The position numbers and the translations under genes are program-made. A stretch of DNA of 64,000 bases from positions 10,135,504-10,199,503 of the forward strand of contig OY987239.1 of assembly GCA_963920705.1 (NCBI GenBank), given 5' to 3'. The notes under the pieces were generated by a model. It did not search any database and was not told the DNA's origin. It saw nothing but the letters and a program-made list of their open reading frames with translations. Within the stretch, counting starts at the first letter, position 1; each line of letters starts with the position of its first letter. Shown piece after piece: positions 45,509 through 57,899 of this stretch. The DNA comes from Odiellus spinosus. Lineage: Eukaryota; Arthropoda; Arachnida; Opiliones; Phalangiidae.

Positions 45509-46055
45509 CTCGGATATCCATTATCTTCCGTTATTCGTATATTTTCAGATATTTTATTTTTGGATAAATTGTTTGTAACTAAAACAATGAAATTTCTATA
45601 TTCGTATAATTGTTAAAAGGTTTACCCCGAAGATAAGCCTTCGCCGCTTTATCTATCTACAAATTACTCGTTTTCAAACGTATAACGATGGATAAGAAAT
45701 TCGCGTTTCCAGCCAGAATTAGTCTAAAATATAAGAAAAATATTTCAAATTGACTTTTAATTCGAAGAATATAAATAAAACGACGAAACTAAGATTTTAA
45801 ATCATCTTTTTATTCGTTATTTTTCATGGAAATAATTTTTGAATGTTTTTTATCCGAACGTATAACGCATCGGATAATATTCTAAGATAAGTTGCCATTT
45901 TTGTTGGATAATAAAAACGGATATGGATTAGGTTTGTTTAATTTATCTTCGAATAAGTTAACTCGAATGAAAAATAGTCTATTTTTAATCAAACAGATAA
46001 TCAGAATTTAGTAGATTTTATTCAATTAATAAAAATTATACGAATTCCGAGCTCT
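45509..46055 (+). mobile_element. TE-C copy, nearly full length
   Basis: Left end shortened (starts CTCGGATATCC), right end GAATTCCGAGCTCT intact. Confidence 0.88.
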
Positions 46056-46473
46056 ATTTCCTTTTAGTTTCAGTTTCTCTTCATTGAGCACAATCTTATA
46101 GGGGGTAGGGTGAAACAGGGGTTGGTTGTCTAAGTCGTCGGGTCGTTCGTGTCTCTGCCTATGTAATTTCCCATCAATCGTGCAGGGTGCTCTTTAGTTC
46201 TCCCACTCTGTCTAGTGTCAGGCATAGTTTCGAAATCTGACCCCTCCTTCGCTCGGTGGATGTCCTACTACGCTATTTAGACCCCCTCGGATGTGTCACG
46301 CCCCGGATGTTGTGGTTTTATCTATCAGACAATTAAGGAACTGTGGGATGGTGCGACCCAACACCCCAGCAAGCAGCTTCTTAGTCCAAAATCCATTTAC
46401 CTTCCAAATTTCCAAGAACTGAAGCAGCTGATAAGACTTGATCCTTGGTATAAAGTTAACCTATTAAATATAT
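46056..46473. other. Unique sequence
   Basis: About 420 bp, nothing recognised. Confidence 0.4.
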
Positions 46474-46792
46474 CAGAAGCCGATGAAACCCTCCTTTGAA
46501 GTCTACTACTCTAATGTTCGATATAGCGCTCCTCTCTGTATGGGTAAAATTCACAATTTTACGAGATCGGAGGGGTCCTACTTCATACCCCCCTGTCTAC
46601 GGAAAATTGGAAAATCTCTCTCTCCACAAACGACGACGTTTTTTTGACGAACTGCAAGGCTGCTAGAGATATTCGGTGGACGAACTCTCGCTCCGAAAAT
46701 ATCTACCGTTAGGAGGCGTACGAATCGCGCCTTTTGAAACTAACCCATACAGAGAGGGGTAGACAAGACCCGGGAGTAATAGAATTCAAAGG
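46474..46792 (-). mobile_element. TE-A copy 14, right end lost
   Basis: Intact left end CAGAAGCCGATG. On the right the similarity stops within AGAATTCAAAGG, before the terminal GTTTCATCGGCTTCTG. Confidence 0.92.
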
Positions 46793-47085
46793 TATTTATA
46801 AGCTCTTCTTGTGATGGCTACATTAAAATTCAGTTGTTTAAAAGGTGCTCTAACATCTGGGTTTTTCGTATATTTTAGCTCGCCGTTCAGAATTAGAAAT
46901 TCTTTGACATATTTTGAAATTACGTTTTTGCGAAGAGTTTGTGGCCAAATTCAGGATTTGAGAAGTTTATTTTGTAGCGGGAAACTCAAAATTTACGACG
47001 AAATCGAGCGCGTAAGCCTGAGATTTTTCTCAAGTTCGTAAAACCTAATTTCCCGGACCCTAAAGAGAAACATTCCCATAAAAAC
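46793..47085. other. Unique sequence
   Basis: About 290 bp, with a 76-codon open frame of no known family. Confidence 0.4.
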
Positions 47086-47470
47086 GGTCTAATTAAATAG
47101 GCTAATTATCGCGATTGGCTAATTAGGGTCGTATCTTCTTTGGGTGTATTCCTAGAGTTTTGAAACTACGTTCCTCAAATAGCCCCATTCTTAATCTACA
47201 AAATGAGCTCTTCCATCTTTAAATCGACCCAACCAAAGTTAAGTTATACATTTTTAAATGAAAGTGTTCACAAATAGAAGCGTGCGTTCAGATTTAGGAG
47301 TAAATGGGGATTATAAAATATGTATTTTTACTGTCGAGGTAATTAGGGTCGTATCTTCTCCGTGTCTTTTCCTAGAGTGTTGAAGCTGTGTTTCTTGAAT
47401 AGCCCCATTATTAATCTACAAAATGAGCTCTTCCATCTTTAAATAGACCCAACCAAAGTTAAGTTATAAA
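47086..47470 (+). mobile_element. Two tandem relatives of the element carrying the 30-bp array
   Basis: Each copy has ATTAGGGTCGTATCTTCT, ACAAAATGAGCTCTTCCATC and ACCCAACCAAAGTTAAGTTA. The first ends in a single AAATGAAAGTGTTCACAAAT unit (47,256-47,283), while the second lacks it. There is no expanded array here. A TTTTTACTGTC fragment of another dispersed element lies between them. Confidence 0.8.
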
Positions 47471-47992
47471 ATTTTAACTCTGCCAATCTCACTTTAAAAA
47501 GCATATATAGTTTTGGGAAATAAAATAATTCTAGCGAAAATGGCGTAAAATCTTTACCAATTTTAAGAAGATTTATTTAGAAGCTGTTTGAATTATTAGA
47601 CGTCAGATTAAATTAGAATACGGGAGGATTGGCTCGGATTATTTCGCCTCGAGGGATTTCGCTGTCTAGACTCTAGACGCTAGAATATCATTAATGTATA
47701 TATTCATTGGTCAAGTTGAATTGACATTAAATACAAAGATTCTATTTGTGTTTAACATTATGTACCACTCCGCTGCTGTTTGATTCCATTATGCAAACTA
47801 ACCTTCATCGTTTTAATCTCCTAAAAAACACCTTTTAAAAACATGTCTAAGGAAATTCTTGTTTAATTCTTAGTAGGAAATTATTTCACAAGTTTGAATT
47901 TTATTTTTTAAAACGGCCATTGGGGTACAAATATAATTATGAATTATCACAATAGATGGCCTCACTCTATCTCTCGCTCTCTTACACATCGG
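47471..47992. other. Unique sequence
   Basis: About 520 bp, nothing recognised. Confidence 0.4.
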
Positions 47993-48333
47993 CAGAAGTA
48001 GATGAAACCCTCCTTTTGAAGTCTACTAGTCTTATATTCGATATAGCGCTCCTCTCTGTATGGGTAAAATTCCCAATTTTACGAGATCGGAGGGGTCCTA
48101 CTTCATACCCCCCTGTCTACGGAAAATTGGAAATTCTCTCTCTCCACAAACGACGACGTTTTTTTTTTGACGAACACCAAGGCTGCTAGAGATATTCGCT
48201 CGACGAACTCCCGCTCCGAAAATATCTACCGTTAGGAGGCGTACGAATCTTGCTTTTTGAAACTAACCCATACAGAGAGGGGTAGACAGACCCGGGAGTA
48301 ATAGACTTCAAAGGAGGGTTTCATCGGCTTCTG
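47993..48333 (-). mobile_element. TE-A copy 15
   Basis: Complete; left end CAGAAGTAGATG. Flanks ACATCGG and ATATCGG differ at one position of a 7-bp duplication. Confidence 0.93.
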
Positions 48334-49028
48334 ATATCGGTATTACACCCGTTGATATGGGAAACGCGTCGAGTCTCGAAGCGGGAAGGGAGGGGTTACC
48401 GCCTAGTTTGTCTCTCTCGTCATAGCTTAGCCAATCAGGATCAGAATGGGAACCACGACATCTTTAAAAACACATCAGCGCGTAAAGAGTGTATACCCCA
48501 ATGCTGCGCCGTTCCTGCAACTGAAAATGCTTTTCTTTAGCGTCTAGACTGTTATATCCCTCGACCCCTCGACTGTAAGCGAACTAGCTAAGCGAAAAAT
48601 AATTTAAACTAATTTTGTTCAAGAAATAACAAATCTTTTAATTGTTCTTAAAAAATCTAGATTTTATTCCCCGATCTTAATTAAACCTAATTATAATATT
48701 TAATCCAACGTAAACAAACTTTATTTTATTTTTAACGAGTCTGCAAGTTTCGAATAAACCTCATTAAATTATACTGGTTATTTATTCTACTCTTAACCAT
48801 AATTAAGTTTAATTATGTTTTTAAGTTTCAAGTAACGTACTTACGACAAAAATTAATATCTCACCACACCCGAAAGATTTTTCTCTATAATCTCTACAGC
48901 ACCCATCCAAAATGCTATAACCTGTTGCAGACTTACGGTTTAGGAGTTAACTGAAGCAGGTTACCTCTAGGACTGTTAACTACTGGACATCTATCTGTAT
49001 CTATCTTATAACAAACCGTGTCATGCGT
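48334..49028. other. Unique sequence
   Basis: About 695 bp, with a 62-codon frame of no recognisable family. Confidence 0.4.
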
Positions 49029-50294
49029 TAGATACAAATTGAGCAAAAGTCCAGAAATGACCCCTTTTTTAAAATGACCGTAACTTTTCACCATGATCTC
49101 CTAGACCAAAACTGTCTGCACCATTAGAAAGTAGACATTCCATAGAGTAATATAGAATAATTAAATTGACATGAGCAACTCGAAAAGGATGCCTCGCCGC
49201 TAGATACAAATTGAGCAAAAGTCCAAAAATTAGACCTTTTTTAAAATGGCCGTAACTTTTCACTATGATCTCCTAGACCAAAACTGATTGCACCATTTGA
49301 AAGTAGACATTCCGTTCATTAATTTTGAATAATAAAATTGACATGAGCCACTCGAAAAGGATGCCTGGCCACTAGATACAAATTGAGCAAAAGTCCAAAA
49401 ATTTACCCTATTTTAAAATGGCCGTAACTTTGCACTACGATCTCCTAGACCAAAGCTGATTGCGCCATTAGAAAGTAGACATTCCGGTCATTAATTTCGA
49501 ATAATAAAATTAACATGAGCCACTCGAAAAGGATGCCTCGCCACTAGATACAAACTGAACAAAAGTCCAAAAATTAGCCCTTTTTTAAAATGGCCGTAAC
49601 TTTTCACTATGATTTCCTAGACCAAAACTGATTGCACCATTAGAAAGTAGACATTTCGTTAATTAATTTCGAATGATAAAATTGACATGAGCCACTCGAA
49701 AAGGATGCCTCGCCGCTAGATACAAATTGAGCAAAAATCCAGAAATGACCCCTATTTTAAAATGACCGTAACTTTTCACTATGATCTCCTAGACCAAATC
49801 TGATTGCACCATTAGAAAGTAGACATTCCATAGAGTAATATAGAATAATAAAATTGAAATGAGCCACTCGAAAAGGATGCCTCGCCACTAGATACAAATT
49901 GAACAAAAGTCCGGAAATTAACCCTTTTTTAAAATGGCCGTAACTTTTCACTATGATCTCCTAGACCAAAGCTGATTGCACCATTAGAAAGTAGACATTC
50001 CGTTCATTAATTTGCAATAATAAAATTGACATGAGCCACTCGAAAAGGATGCCTCGCCGCTAGATAAAAATTGAGCAAAAGTCCTAAAATGACCCCTTTT
50101 TTAAAATGGCCATAACTTTTCACTATGATCTCCTAGACCAAAACTGATTGCACCATTAGAAAGTAGACATTCCGTTCATTAATTTCGAATAATAAAATTG
50201 ACACGAGCCACTCGAAAAGGAAGCCTCGTAACTAGATACAAATTGAACAAAAGTCCATAGATGACCCCATTTTGAAATGGCCGTAACTTTTTGA
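49029..50294. repeat. 172-bp satellite array 3 (about 7 copies)
   Basis: Same subfamily as array 2 (CACTCGAAAAGGATGCCTCG, AGATACAAATTGAGCAAAAG). It ends abruptly inside GGCCGTAACTTTTTGATTCC. Confidence 0.93.
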
Positions 50295-50750
50295 TTCCCT
50301 TTAAAAAACAGGATAACCTTATCTATGTTTCAAGTACTTGCTTTGAAAGATTCGAAGAACCGCATATAAAATATTTTCCCATTTCTGAAATTTCCTTCTC
50401 TTCAGATATTCAAGATTATTGTATACCATGGAAAAGGGACATACTGAATAGTTACCTCAGTTTGGCAATAGTTGTAGGTTACGTTGAATTTATATTTGTA
50501 ACTTTCAAGAGATAAAGAAAGTCATCATCTGGGCGCGTGCAGTTCGAATAGCCCGGTTCATATAATGGCTATTTTTGCTTTTGGCGAAAGTTTTGTTTTC
50601 TGAAAAGTATTGTGCTGATATCACGGCTGGCTGGCTGGCTGGCTGGCTGGCTGGTTGCGTGAAAACCATATTTAAAACGTCAGTTTTCTCTGTAATTGTT
50701 TTAGTTACACTACTTGTTGGTTATTGTAGGTATTCCCATTTTGATTTTTA
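50295..50750. other. Unique sequence with (GGCT)n
   Basis: About 455 bp, with a 74-codon open frame of no known family and a microsatellite. Confidence 0.4.
50625..50654. repeat. (GGCT)n microsatellite
   Basis: Seven tandem GGCT units. They match the (CCAG)n tract at 22,426 on the opposite strand. Confidence 0.95.
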
Positions 50751-50754
50751 TTAA

Positions 50755-51362
50755 AGAGAGTGCAACCTATTAGGTAATTCCAGAAGTAGATGAAACTCTC
50801 CTTTGAAGTCTATTACTCCCTGGTCTTGTCTACCCCTCTCTATATGGGTTAGTTTCAAAAAGCGCGATTCGTACGCCTCCTAACGGTAGATATTTTCGGA
50901 GCGGTAGTTCGTCGAGCGAATATCTCTAGCAGCCTTGGAGTTCGTAAAAAAAATGTCGTCGTTTGTGGAGAGAGAGAATTTCCAATTTTCCGTAGACAGG
51001 GGGGTATGAAGTAGGACCCCTCCGATCTCGTAAAATCGTGAATTTTACCCATATAGAGAGGTGCGCTATATCGAACATTAGAGTAGTAGACTTCAAAAGA
51101 GGGTTTCATCTACTTCTGGTAATTCTTTATCGTTTAAATTGGCCTAATCCACCAGTAAAAAAATAACAAATATTAAACTAGAAATAAATTTAAAACTTAC
51201 CCGGAAAATAGGCTTAGCTCGATTGATGTAGATCTTTAATTTCTTCGCATTGATGGGTCAGAGACCAATGAGAAACGGTTCGTCGTTAAGGCGAGATCTC
51301 CGTGAGACTTCCTATAACATTCATTATCTCCATGAATCCAGCTAAGCCTATTTTTCGGGTTA
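50755..51362 (+). mobile_element. TE-B copy split by TE-A
   Basis: The left end AGAGAGTGCAACCTATTAGG follows TTAA at 50751-50754; TE-A copy 16 is inserted, and TE-B resumes at 51,119 with TTTATCGTTTAAATTGGCC and continues to AAGCCTATTTTTCGGGTTAA. The right terminus is missing. It is more diverged than the two full copies. Confidence 0.82.
50781..51118 (+). mobile_element. TE-A copy 16, nested in TE-B
   Basis: Both ends are the variant CAGAAGTAGATG / CATCTACTTCTG. Perfect 7-bp duplication GTAATTC inside TE-B sequence. Confidence 0.95.
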
Positions 51363-51983
51363 ATTTCTTTGTATTTTGTTTCAAATTTGCTGTCATAATT
51401 TTACGGAAAGTCTATACTTAAACTTAACCATCTTGTTACATATCGGTGTTGGGTTCTTCGCTGATAAAACGAGTGGGGTTAGCTCACGCGTTGCTAAACG
51501 AGCCGAAGGATTGACAACTTCCGGTTCCGCTTTTGGCACGCGTCTTTTCTTATTCTGTACCATATACTGGAATCATTGTGATATTTCAATGGATGAAGGA
51601 CTCGGGGTCCTTTTCTAACTCTACCACTTGGAGGTTTCTTCATTAGAGTTCGTGATATAGTCGATGATAGCAATTTTTCACTAGCTTGAAAGGGACTCTT
51701 TATTCTCTTAGAAAAATAGTGGTTCTGTATTGATGTTAGGGTGCTTTCTAAGGTTGATATGATGACGGAGAGATGTCCTAAAACTCCCACGTCTTGAACC
51801 TATTGAATGAGTGTCAAAATCGATTTGTTATCTTGGTGTACCCAGTCTCGTTATGACTTGAGAGCCAATCGTTAGGGTTTTACCCTTCCCCTTACCCAAT
51901 GGCAATGTATTCTGCAGATACAGGGTGATCTGTTCGTAATGAATAGACTTTTCAAACGTGTCTAGAAATATTTGGCCTTTTCT
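51363..51983. other. Unique sequence
   Basis: About 620 bp with overlapping frames of 80 and 98 codons on opposite strands. No family recognised, no gene called. Confidence 0.4.
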
Positions 51984-52470
51984 AGAGCTCGGAATCGGAT
52001 CGATCCATTATCTTCTGTTATTCGTATATTTTCAGATAAATTGTAACTAAAACAATGAAATTTCTATATTCGTATAATTGTTAAAAGGTTTACCCGAAGA
52101 TAAGCCTTCGCCGCTTTATCTACCTACAAATTACTCGTTTTCAAACGTATAACGATGGATAAGAAATTCGCGTTTCCAGCCAGAATTAGTCTAAAATTTA
52201 AGAAAAAATTTCAAATTGACTTTTAATTCGAAGAATATAAATAAAACGACGAAACTAAGATTTTAAATCATCTTTTTATTCGTTATTTTTCACAAAAATA
52301 AATTTTGAATGTTTTTTATCCGAACGTATAACGCGGATAATATTCTAAGATAAGGTCATTTTTGGATAAGAACGGATATGTATTTATCTTCGAATAAGTT
52401 AACTCGAATGAAAAATAGTCTATTTTTAATCAAACGGATAATATACATCAGAATTTAGTATATTTAAATC
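51984..52470 (+). mobile_element. TE-C copy, right end replaced
   Basis: Starts AGAGCTCGGAATCGGATCGA and runs to CAGAATTTAGTATATTTAAA. It is followed directly by a 30-bp TE-B scrap (CTTACCCGGAAAATAGGC). Confidence 0.85.
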
Positions 52471-53068
52471 TTACCCGGAAAATAGGCTTAGCTGGATCCA
52501 TATTTAAATCCAAAATTTGAAGGGTGACAACCTTTTTTTCAAACAGACTAGCTGAATCACTCTATTTGAGTTCGATTTAACTTATCTCTATTTTATCTAA
52601 GCGCTTCGGTTTTTTGCTGGAAATTTTACAAATGTGCATTGTCAGTGAAGAGCAAAAGTAAAGGCTATCAGACCTTTGTATTCCTTATGATCCACTCTAT
52701 GGGAACACTGATTACAAGCTAGTATCGATCGATAATAATATAGAGAACAGTTAATAAGATCAGAGGACCCGGCCAATCAAAACTTTGACAGCTTTACTGG
52801 CACCAACCAAAGTGGCTTAACTAAATTAAATTTATAGTAGAAATTGAATTTAATAAAACAATATGCTCAAAGGTAGCTTGCAATTTTACTCTAAGAATAG
52901 TTGATATTATAAAACAACATCTTGTTCGAATGTTGCTAACTACGTCAGGAAATCACGTGACAAAATAAGCTTAATGCTCGGTGCTCACGAGCGCTATGAG
53001 CTTTAGAAGCTATGACGTCTCTAAGCTCCTCCTATTTTATGATAGCGACTGTTGTAAACATATCAAAG
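52471..53068. other. Unique sequence with a TE-B scrap at its start
   Basis: About 600 bp. The first 30 bp match TE-B; the rest has no feature. Confidence 0.4.
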
Positions 53069-53387
53069 CACAAGCCGATGAAACCCTCCTTTGAAGTCTA
53101 TTACTCTCTGTATGGGTTAGTTTCAAAAAGCGCGATTCGTACGCCTCCTAACGGTAGATATTTTCGGAGCTGGAGCTCGTCCAGCGAATATCTCTAGCAA
53201 CCTCGGAGTTCGTCCAAAAAAACGTCGTCGTTTGTGGAGAGAGAGAATTTCCAATTTTCCGTAGACAGGGGGGTATGAAGTAGGACCCCTCCGATCTCGT
53301 AAAATTGGGAATTTTGCCCATACAGAGAGGAGCGCTATATGGATCATTAGAGTAGTAGACTTCAAAGGAGGGTTTCATCGGCTTCTG
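53069..53387 (+). mobile_element. TE-A copy 17 with internal deletion
   Basis: The left end is mutated to CACAAGCCGATG, and about 20 bp between TATTACTC and TCTGTATGGG are missing. Flanks ATCAAAG and ACCAAAG differ at one position. Confidence 0.92.
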
Positions 53388-53979
53388 ACCAAAGGCATTT
53401 AAAATTTTGGTACGAATTATTTTGACCAAGAGACAAAACTTTTACGTAAGACTTGTCCTTTATTGAATTTCGCTTAAGCCCATTATTTATCGAAGCTTTT
53501 GGAAATAGAATAAAATCCTAAGAGTGTTCTTGACCAAGGCTTAGATAATGTATTGCCTTCAATCTCCAATCCGAAGAAAAAACGACTGGACATTTAATCC
53601 CCTCTTTACTTGATCTCAACCTTGGAAACAACCGTATTCCCTTAAAAATTACACGTTTTCCAATGTGATTACTTCTCCTTTTTAATATCGCAATCAACCG
53701 TAGCAGGTATATCCTATCTTAAAAAAAAAATATCCCATCCTTTCAATAGAACGATATCGGCACTTTCAACCTTAGCTCTATTGTAAGTCTATATAAAAAG
53801 AACGTAAGACTGCCGTCATGATTTGTTTACGTTTCTATGGGGTCAACAACGCCAAATTTTTTTGCAACATAGCCAAAGCTTACGCGGACTAATTCCTATT
53901 TTCTAGTAGATTGATTTGTGATTTTCTTCTATTATTTCGTGATCGTAGATTGATTCGTGATTAATTTCGTTGATTGTCT
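53388..53979. other. Unique sequence
   Basis: About 590 bp, nothing recognised apart from TTCGTGAT repeats just before the array. Confidence 0.4.
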
Positions 53980-56900
53980 CGTTTTTGCTGCGACATGTCG
54001 ATTCAGGCGCGTTTTTTCCTGCGACGTGTCGATTCAGGCGCGTTTTTTCCTGCGACGTGTCGATTCAGGCGCGTTTTTTCCTGCGACGTGTCGATTCAGG
54101 CGCGTTTTTTCCTGCGACGTGTCGATTCAGGCGCGTTTTTTCCTGCGACGTGTCGATTCAGGCGCGTTTTTTCCTGCGACGTGTCGATTCAGGCGCGTTT
54201 TTTCCTGCGACGTGTCGATTCAGGCGCGTTTTTTCCTGCGACGTGTCGATTCAGGCGCGTTTTTTCCTGCGACGTGTCGATTCAGGCGCGTTTTTTCCTG
54301 CGACGTGTCGATTCAGGCGCGTTTTTTCCTGCGACGTGTCGATTCAGGCGCGTTTTTTCCTGCGACGTGTCGATTCAGGTCGCGTTTTTGCTGCGACATG
54401 TCGATTCAGGTCGCGTTTTTGCTGCGACATGTCGATTCAGGTCGCGTTTTTCCTGCGACGTGTCGATTCAGGCGCGTTTTTCCTGCGACGTGTCGATTCA
54501 GGCGCGTTTTTCCTGCGACGTGTCGATTCAGGCGCGTTTTTCCTGCGACGTGTCGATTCAGGCGCGTTTTTCCTGCGACGTGTCGATTCAGGCGCGTTTT
54601 TCCTGCGACGTGTCGATTCAGGCGCGTTTTTCCTGCGACGTGTCGATTCAGGCGCGTTTTTCCTGCGACGTGTCGATTCAGGCGCGTTTTTCCTGCGACG
54701 TGTCGATTCAGGCGCGTTTTTTCCTGCGACGTGTCGATTCAGGCGCGTTTTTTCCTGCGACGTGTCGATTCAGGCGCGTTTTTTCCTGCGACGTGTCGAT
54801 TCAGGCGCGTTTTTTGCTGCGACGTGTCGATTCGGTCGCGTTTTTGCTGCGACGTGTCGATTCAGGCGCGTTTTTTGCTGCGACGTGTCGATTCAGGCGC
54901 GTTTTTGCTGCGACGTGTCGATTCAGGCGCGTTTTTGCTGCGACATGTCGATTCAGGCGCGGTTTTTGCTGCGACATGTCGATTCAGGCGCGGTTTTTGC
55001 TGCGACATGTCGATTCAGGCGCGTTTTTTGCTGCGACGTGTCGATTCGGTCGCGTTTTTGCTGCGACATGTCGATTCGGTCGCGTTTTTGCTGCGACATG
55101 TCGATTCGGTCGCGTTTTTGCTGCGACATGTCGATTCGGTCGCGTTTTTGCTGCGACATGTCGATTCGGTCGCGTTTTTGCTGCGACATGTCGATTCAGG
55201 CGCGGTTTTTGCTGCGACATGTCGATTCGGGCGCGTTTTTTGCTGCGACATGTCGATTCGGTCGCGTTTTTTGCTGCGACATGTCGATTCGGTCGCGTTT
55301 TTGCTGCGACATGTCGATTCGGTCGCGTTTTTGCTGCGACATGTCGATTCGGTCGCGTTTTTGCTGCGACATGTCGATTCGGTCGCGTTTTTGCTGCGAC
55401 ATGTCGATTCAGGCGCGGTTTTTGCTGCGACATGTCGATTCGGGCGCGTTTTTTGCTGCGACATGTCGATTCGGTCGCGTTTTTTGCTGCGACATGTCGA
55501 TTCGGTCGCGTTTTTGCTGCGACATGTCGATTCGGTCGCGTTTTTGCTGCGACATGTCGATTCGGTCGCGTTTTTGCTGCGACATGTCGATTCGGTCGCG
55601 TTTTTGCTGCGACATGTCGATTCGGTCGCGTTTTTGCTGCGACATGTCGATTCGGTCGCGTTTTTGCTGCGACATGTCGATTCGGTCGCGTTTTTGCTGC
55701 GACATGTCGATTCGGTCGCGTTTTTGCTGCGACATGTCGATTCAGGCGCGGTTTTTGCTGCGACATGTCGATTCGGGCGCGTTTTTTGCTGCGACATGTC
55801 GATTCGGTCGCGTTTTTGCTGCGACATGTCGATTCGGTCGCGTTTTTGCTGCGACATGTCGATTCGGTCGCGTTTTTGCTGCGACATGTCGATTCGGTCG
55901 CGTTTTTGCTGCGACATGTCGATTCGGTCGCGTTTTTGCTGCGACATGTCGATTCGGTCGCGTTTTTGCTGCGACATGTCGATTCGGTCGCGTTTTTGCT
56001 GCGACATGTCGATTCGGTCGCGTTTTTGCTGCGACGTGTCGATTCGGTCGCGTTTTTGCTGCGACGTGTCGATTCGGTCGCGTTTTTTTGCTGCGACGTG
56101 TCGATTCAGGCGCGTTTTTTGCTGCGACGTGTCGATTCGGTCGCGTTTTTGCTGCGACATGTCGATTCGGTCGCGTTTTTGCTGCGACATGTCGATTCGG
56201 TCGCGTTTTTGCTGCGACATGTCGATTCGGTCGCGTTTTTGCTGCGACATGTCGATTCAGGCGCGGTTTTTGCTGCGACATGTCGATTCAGGCGCGGTTT
56301 TTGCTGCGACATGTCGATTCAGGCGCGTTTTTTGCTGCGACATGTCGATTCGGGCGCGTTTTTTGCTGCGACATGTCGATTCGGTCGCGTTTTTTGCTGC
56401 GACATGTCGATTCGGTCGCGTTTTTGCTGCGACATGTCGATTCGGTCGCGTTTTTGCTGCGACATGTCGATTCGGTCGCGTTTTTGCTGCGACATGTCGA
56501 TTCAGGCGCGGTTTTTGCTGCGACATGTCGATTCGGGCGCGTTTTTTGCTGCGACATGTCGATTCGGTCGCGTTTTTTGCTGCGACATGTCGATTCAGGC
56601 TCGTTTTTAGCTGCGACATGTCGATTCAGGCGCGTTTTTAGCTGCGACATGTCGATTCAGGCGCGGTTTTTGCTGCGACATGTCGATTCGGGCGCGTTTT
56701 TTGCTGCGACATGTCGATTCGGTCGCGTTTTTTGCTGCGACATGTCGATTCGGTCGCGTTTTTGCTGCGACATGTCGATTCGGTCGCGTTTTTGCTGCGA
56801 CATGTCGATTCAGGCGCGGTTTTTGCTGCGACATGTCGATTCGGGCGCGTTTTTTGCTGCGACATGTCGATTCGGTCGCGTTTTTTGCTGCGACATGTCG

Positions 56901-57372
56901 ATTCGGTCGCGTTTTTGCTGCGACATGTCGATTCGGTCGCGTTTTTGCTGCGACATGTCGATTCGGTCGCGTTTTTGCTGCGACATGTCGATTCGGTCGC
57001 GTTTTTGCTGCGACATGTCGATTCAGGCGCGGTTTTTGCTGCGACATGTCGATTCGGTCGCGTTTTTTGCTGCGACATGTCGATTCAGGCTCGTTTTTAG
57101 CTGCGACATGTCGATTCAGGCGCGTTTTTAGCTGCGACATGTCGATTCAGGCGCGTTTTTTGCTGCGACATGTCGATTCGGTCGCGTTTTTTGCTGCGAC
57201 GTGTCGATTCAGGCTCGTTTTTAGCTGCGACATGTCGATTCAGGCGCGTTTTTAGCTGCGACATGTCGATTCAGGCGCGTTTTTTGCTGCGACATGTCGA
57301 TTCGGTCGCGTTTTTGCTGCGACATGTCGATTCGGTCGCGTTTTTGCTGCGACATGTCGATTCGGTCGCAAT
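53980..57372. repeat. 30/31-bp GC-rich minisatellite (CGACATGTCG unit), about 110 copies
   Basis: The unit is GCTGCGACATGTCGATTC(A)GG plus (T)CGCGTTTTT with indels in the T run and around CGCG giving 30-32 bp. The left third mostly carries CGACGTGTCG and TCCTGCG; the rest mostly carries the perfect 10-bp palindrome CGACATGTCG and GCTGCG. CpG is abundant, unlike the AT-rich surroundings. Frames of 894, 1053 and 878 codons are open in all three forward frames because neither unit length has stops; they are not genes. Confidence 0.97.
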
Positions 57373-57899
57373 TTAGTGATTTTATAATTTTTAATAGTTT
57401 CATTAAAATATTTTCTCCAACAAATTAGTAATTTCTATGATCCAATTCAGAGACTTTACCATTTCGTCATAACGATTTCGTGATTTCGTCATTAAGCGTT
57501 AGGAATTTCATTCTATTTCCTCCTTGCCTCTGATATTGAAGATTGAATTCGCACTCTATAAATTCCTTATTTTCCATTTTACTTTTGAGACTTGCGCAAT
57601 CGAAGACAGCTGAGTTGTGGGTGAGAGGAATAGATCCAAGTGGTAGAGGTTATAAGGGGTATTATGTCTGGTATTTATGATTCTCTTGAAATCTCGAACG
57701 TAAAAAAAAATTCTAGGCAACCCCTCGACATTTCTCAGAACAGTAGAAACAATTTTGATTTGCATCATTTACGAGACGTAGACCTTCGCCACATATTAGT
57801 CGGATCTACTGCATTCTTAGACTGATTCAAATGCTTTAGACAGCCCACTATATTCTCAACCAAGAGCTAATTTATGAAACTCGGGAACGTAAGTTATAT
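57373..57899. other. Unique sequence
   Basis: About 525 bp with two overlapping short frames on opposite strands and no recognised family. Confidence 0.4.

Noticed and set aside
51376-51790. Overlapping 80- and 98-codon frames
   Set aside because: They lie on opposite strands of the same unique DNA, with no family resemblance, and are probably chance.
53957-57131. Open frames of 878, 894 and 1053 codons
   Set aside because: All three forward frames are open over the same minisatellite, with the same short peptide repeated in shifted frames. The repeat unit simply lacks stop codons. No domain, start context or splice evidence.
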